NCBI GenBank assembly: GCA_003532715.1
Contig: DOEZ01000671.1
Span: 1-5,277, forward strand
DNA length: 5,277 nucleotides
Source of the DNA: Planctomycetaceae bacterium
Lineage (GTDB): Bacteria > Planctomycetota > Planctomycetia > Pirellulales > Thermoguttaceae
Reading direction: 5' to 3'
Shown: positions 5,229 through 5,277 of the stretch, one piece after another
Position numbering within the stretch: the stretch's first letter is position 1
How the letters are laid out: each line of letters starts with the position of its first letter
Position numbers and translations under genes: made by a program
The notes under the pieces: model-generated
What the model saw: the letters and a program-made list of their open reading frames with translations, nothing else
What the model was told of the DNA's origin: nothing
Databases searched by the model: none

Positions 5229-5277
5229 CTTCCTTTCCGGGTCCTAGCCGTTGCGTAGTCGTTTCCTTAACTTCGTG
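5229..5277. other. Remaining intergenic sequence, nothing recognised
   Basis: No open frame with coding character, RNA gene or convincing promoter is visible between the last repeat and the right edge. The whole gene-free tail from 4993 is 285 nt long. Confidence 0.5.

Overview
The window is high-GC DNA carrying six genes, all on the plus strand, followed by a gene-free tail with repeats. Several traits point to a planctomycete, most likely of the Pirellulales type. These are glycine-rich membrane proteins with a C-terminal FHA domain, many small CxxC zinc ribbons of the style that ends in GK..C..C, start sites with weak or no Shine-Dalgarno sequence, a DUF2752 membrane protein, and downstream intergenic sequence that resembles dispersed repeats I associate with this group. 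The taxonomic call is an inference from style; no marker gene is present.

Layout: (1) 2-859, the 3' part of a polytopic membrane protein ending in an FHA domain, cut by the left edge. (2) 888-1559, a protein with two zinc ribbons, a lysine-rich stretch and two C-terminal membrane helices. (3) 1620-2336, a protein with a zinc ribbon, a prokaryotic RING-type domain, a second zinc ribbon and two membrane helices. (4) 2351-3658, a second RING-type domain followed by a DUF4190-like membrane region and an HtrA-like trypsin domain with an intact His-Asp-Ser triad. (5) 3655-4431, a ubiquitin-conjugating E2-like enzyme with the HPN motif and a candidate active cysteine, then a Pro/Ala linker and a C-terminal zinc ribbon. 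(6) 4435-4992, a DUF2752 membrane protein with a cysteine cluster at its N-terminus. (7) 4993-5277, non-coding sequence with hairpins and short repeats.

Genes 3 to 6 are very tightly packed: a 14-nt gap, a 4-bp ATGA overlap, then a 3-nt gap. Genes 1 to 3 are separated by 28 and 60 nt. This suggests one transcription unit. The combination of an E2-like enzyme and two adjacent membrane-anchored RING-type proteins is the main result. It looks like the distal half of a prokaryotic ubiquitin-like conjugation system placed at the membrane, with one presumed E3 fused directly to a serine protease. No ubiquitin-like protein, E1/ThiF-type activating enzyme or JAB deconjugating peptidase is encoded here. 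They would have to lie outside the window, or the system works without them. Zinc ribbons of one common design occur in genes 2, 3 and 5 and may tether these proteins to a shared partner. That last point is a hypothesis.
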